Part shown: positions 62,878-64,000 of the stretch, piece by piece
Position numbering within the stretch: position 1 is the first letter of the stretch
How the letters are laid out: each line of letters opens with the position of its first letter
Notes under the pieces: model-generated
The model's input: only the letters and a program-made list of their open reading frames with translations
Database searches by the model: none
What the model was told of the DNA's origin: nothing
Made by a program: the position numbers and the translations under genes
Assembly (NCBI GenBank): GCA_948474755.1
Contig: CAOLHI010000023.1
Coordinates: 682,001 to 746,000, forward strand
From: Ctenosaura bakeri
Taxonomy: Eukaryota; Chordata; Lepidosauria; Squamata; Iguanidae
Direction: 5' to 3'
DNA length: 64,000 bases

Positions 62878-63650
62878 TTGAATCATAGAATCATAGAGTT
62901 GAAAGAGACCATGGGGGCCATCCAGTTGAAACCCCATGCAGGAATATACATCAAAGCACTCTCGACAGATGGCCATCCAGCCTCTGCTTAAAAACTTCCA
63001 AAGAAGGAGACTCCACAACACTCCAAGGCAGCATATTCCATTGCTGAACAGCTCTGACCATCAGCAAGTTCTCCCTGAGGTTTAAGTGGAATCTCCTTTC
63101 CTGCAACTTGAATCCATTGCTCCTTGTCCTAGGCCATTTCCACACTAGCCTGTCCTAGCGCTATGATTCCACTTTCAACATCCTATGGAATCCTGGGGTT
63201 TGCAGTTTCAGGAGGGGATGGCCGGCCCCTCCCGAAACTGCAAACCCCAGGATTCCATAGGATGTTGAAAATGGAATCATAGCGCTAGAACAGGCTCGTG
63301 CAGAAATGGCCCTAGTCTCTGGAGCAGTGGCAAACAAGCCCACTCCCTCCTTGACATGACATCCCTTCAAATATTTAAAGATGGCTATCATGTCGCCTCT
63401 TAACCTTCTCTTCTGCAGACTAAACCTCCCCAGCAACCTAAGCCGCTCCTCATAGGGCATGGCTTCCAGATCCTTCACCATTTTGGTCGCCCTCCTCTGG
63501 ACATGTTCCAGCTTGTCAATATCTTTCTTGAAATGAAGTGCCCAGACCCTGACACGGTATTCCAGATGAGATCTAACCAAAGCAGAATAGAGTGGTACCA
63601 TTACCTCGCTTGATCTAGACACCATGCTCCTATTGGTGCAACCATGAACC
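62878..63650 (-). mobile_element. CR1 LINE split by a family A MITE
   Basis: The parts are 62878-63131 and 63312-63650. The upper part reads CTNRSMVSRSSEVMVPLYSALVRSHLEYRV...[27 protein letters not shown] long frame (63892-63161) runs from CR1 into the MITE by chance. Confidence 0.9.
63132..63311. mobile_element. Family A palindromic MITE (copy 23), inside a CR1
   Basis: Duplication CTA lies at 63129-63131 and 63312-63314. The CR1 empty site (TTGTCCTAGTCTCTGG) is restored when the element is removed. Confidence 0.95.
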
Positions 63651-64000
63651 ATGAAACCAAGCTCAGTCAACAAGTAAGTTGAATGCCCTGGCTGCAAGTC
63701 AAATGACCTGGCCAGAAAAAGAATACTCTGGCCAAGACAGTCCCCAATGAGAGCAAGCTGCAAAACATAACTCTCCCCTTTGCCAGATGAGGATGTTACA
63801 GGTTCTCCATCTGCTACAGTCAGGTCCCAGGAAACAGCATCCAATTTGACTCTGGATTGTGGGCTTAGACTCCCAATTGATTGCCTCTCCAAAGAAGATC
63901 TACAGGCTTCTTCCAGTGCAGCTCTTGCGCAGCCCTTAGACTGTCAAAATATTGTCAGCCATCCTCGCCAACAATTCAGCACGTGAAAACCAACTGCTAT

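Noticed and set aside
63161..63892. A 243-codon minus-strand open frame, the longest in the window
   Set aside because: It joins CR1 reverse transcriptase sequence to the palindromic MITE at 63132-63311 and to unrelated upstream sequence. It is a chance read-through, not a gene.

Overview
This is vertebrate nuclear DNA, most likely from a squamate reptile (lizard). The CR1 LINEs have 3' ends made of repeated ATTCTATG units. They sit beside L2- and RTE/BovB-like relics, Helitrons, tRNA-derived SINEs ending in ACAACAAC, and a dense set of palindromic DNA-transposon MITEs. That mixture is typical of lizards. There is no prokaryotic or organellar signal.

Only one host gene is certain. Five coding exons of the voltage-gated potassium channel KCNH5 (EAG2, Kv10.2) lie on the minus strand, in order from high to low coordinate: 53291-53168, 51018-50912, 45147-45019, 14232-14117 and 12758-12366. 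Every splice site is AG/GT and every split codon is completed across its intron. Together the exons encode the PAS domain, the linker to the membrane domain and helices S1-S3. The initiator exon and the exons for S4, pore and C-terminus lie outside the window. Almost everything else is KCNH5 intron: 30.8 kb between 14233 and 45018, 5.8 kb between 45148 and 50911, 2.1 kb between 51019 and 53167, 1.4 kb between 12759 and 14116, and partial introns at both ends.

The introns are a layered set of mobile elements. (1) About 23 copies of a 130-205 bp palindromic MITE ('family A', termini GGCCATTTC...GAAATGGCC) have mostly perfect 3-bp target duplications, which suggests PIF/Harbinger-like mobilisation. 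(2) Longer relatives with similar ends are present ('family C' GGnCCTTTTC..., 'family D' GACCATTTCC...). (3) An older related palindrome ('family B') recurs, three times joined to CR1. (4) There are many 5'-truncated CR1 LINEs. (5) Three full Helitrons and two Helitron fragments carry a captured piece of family A. (6) Two solo LTRs of one family lie in opposite orientation, and a third LTR of another family is inserted in a Tigger/mariner-like element. (7) SINEs, a three-unit minisatellite and microsatellites fill more of the space.

Nested insertions date the layers. Family A interrupts CR1 (38937, 63132) and a SINE (56809). Family C interrupts CR1 (25473). A Helitron interrupts family A (16294). 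An LTR interrupts a Tigger-like element (57675). L2 interrupts CR1 (3894). CR1 interrupts CR1 (59435). No autonomous transposase was seen. One unrecognised 138-codon open frame at 20547-20963 (minus) is the only other possible host or pseudogene coding sequence.
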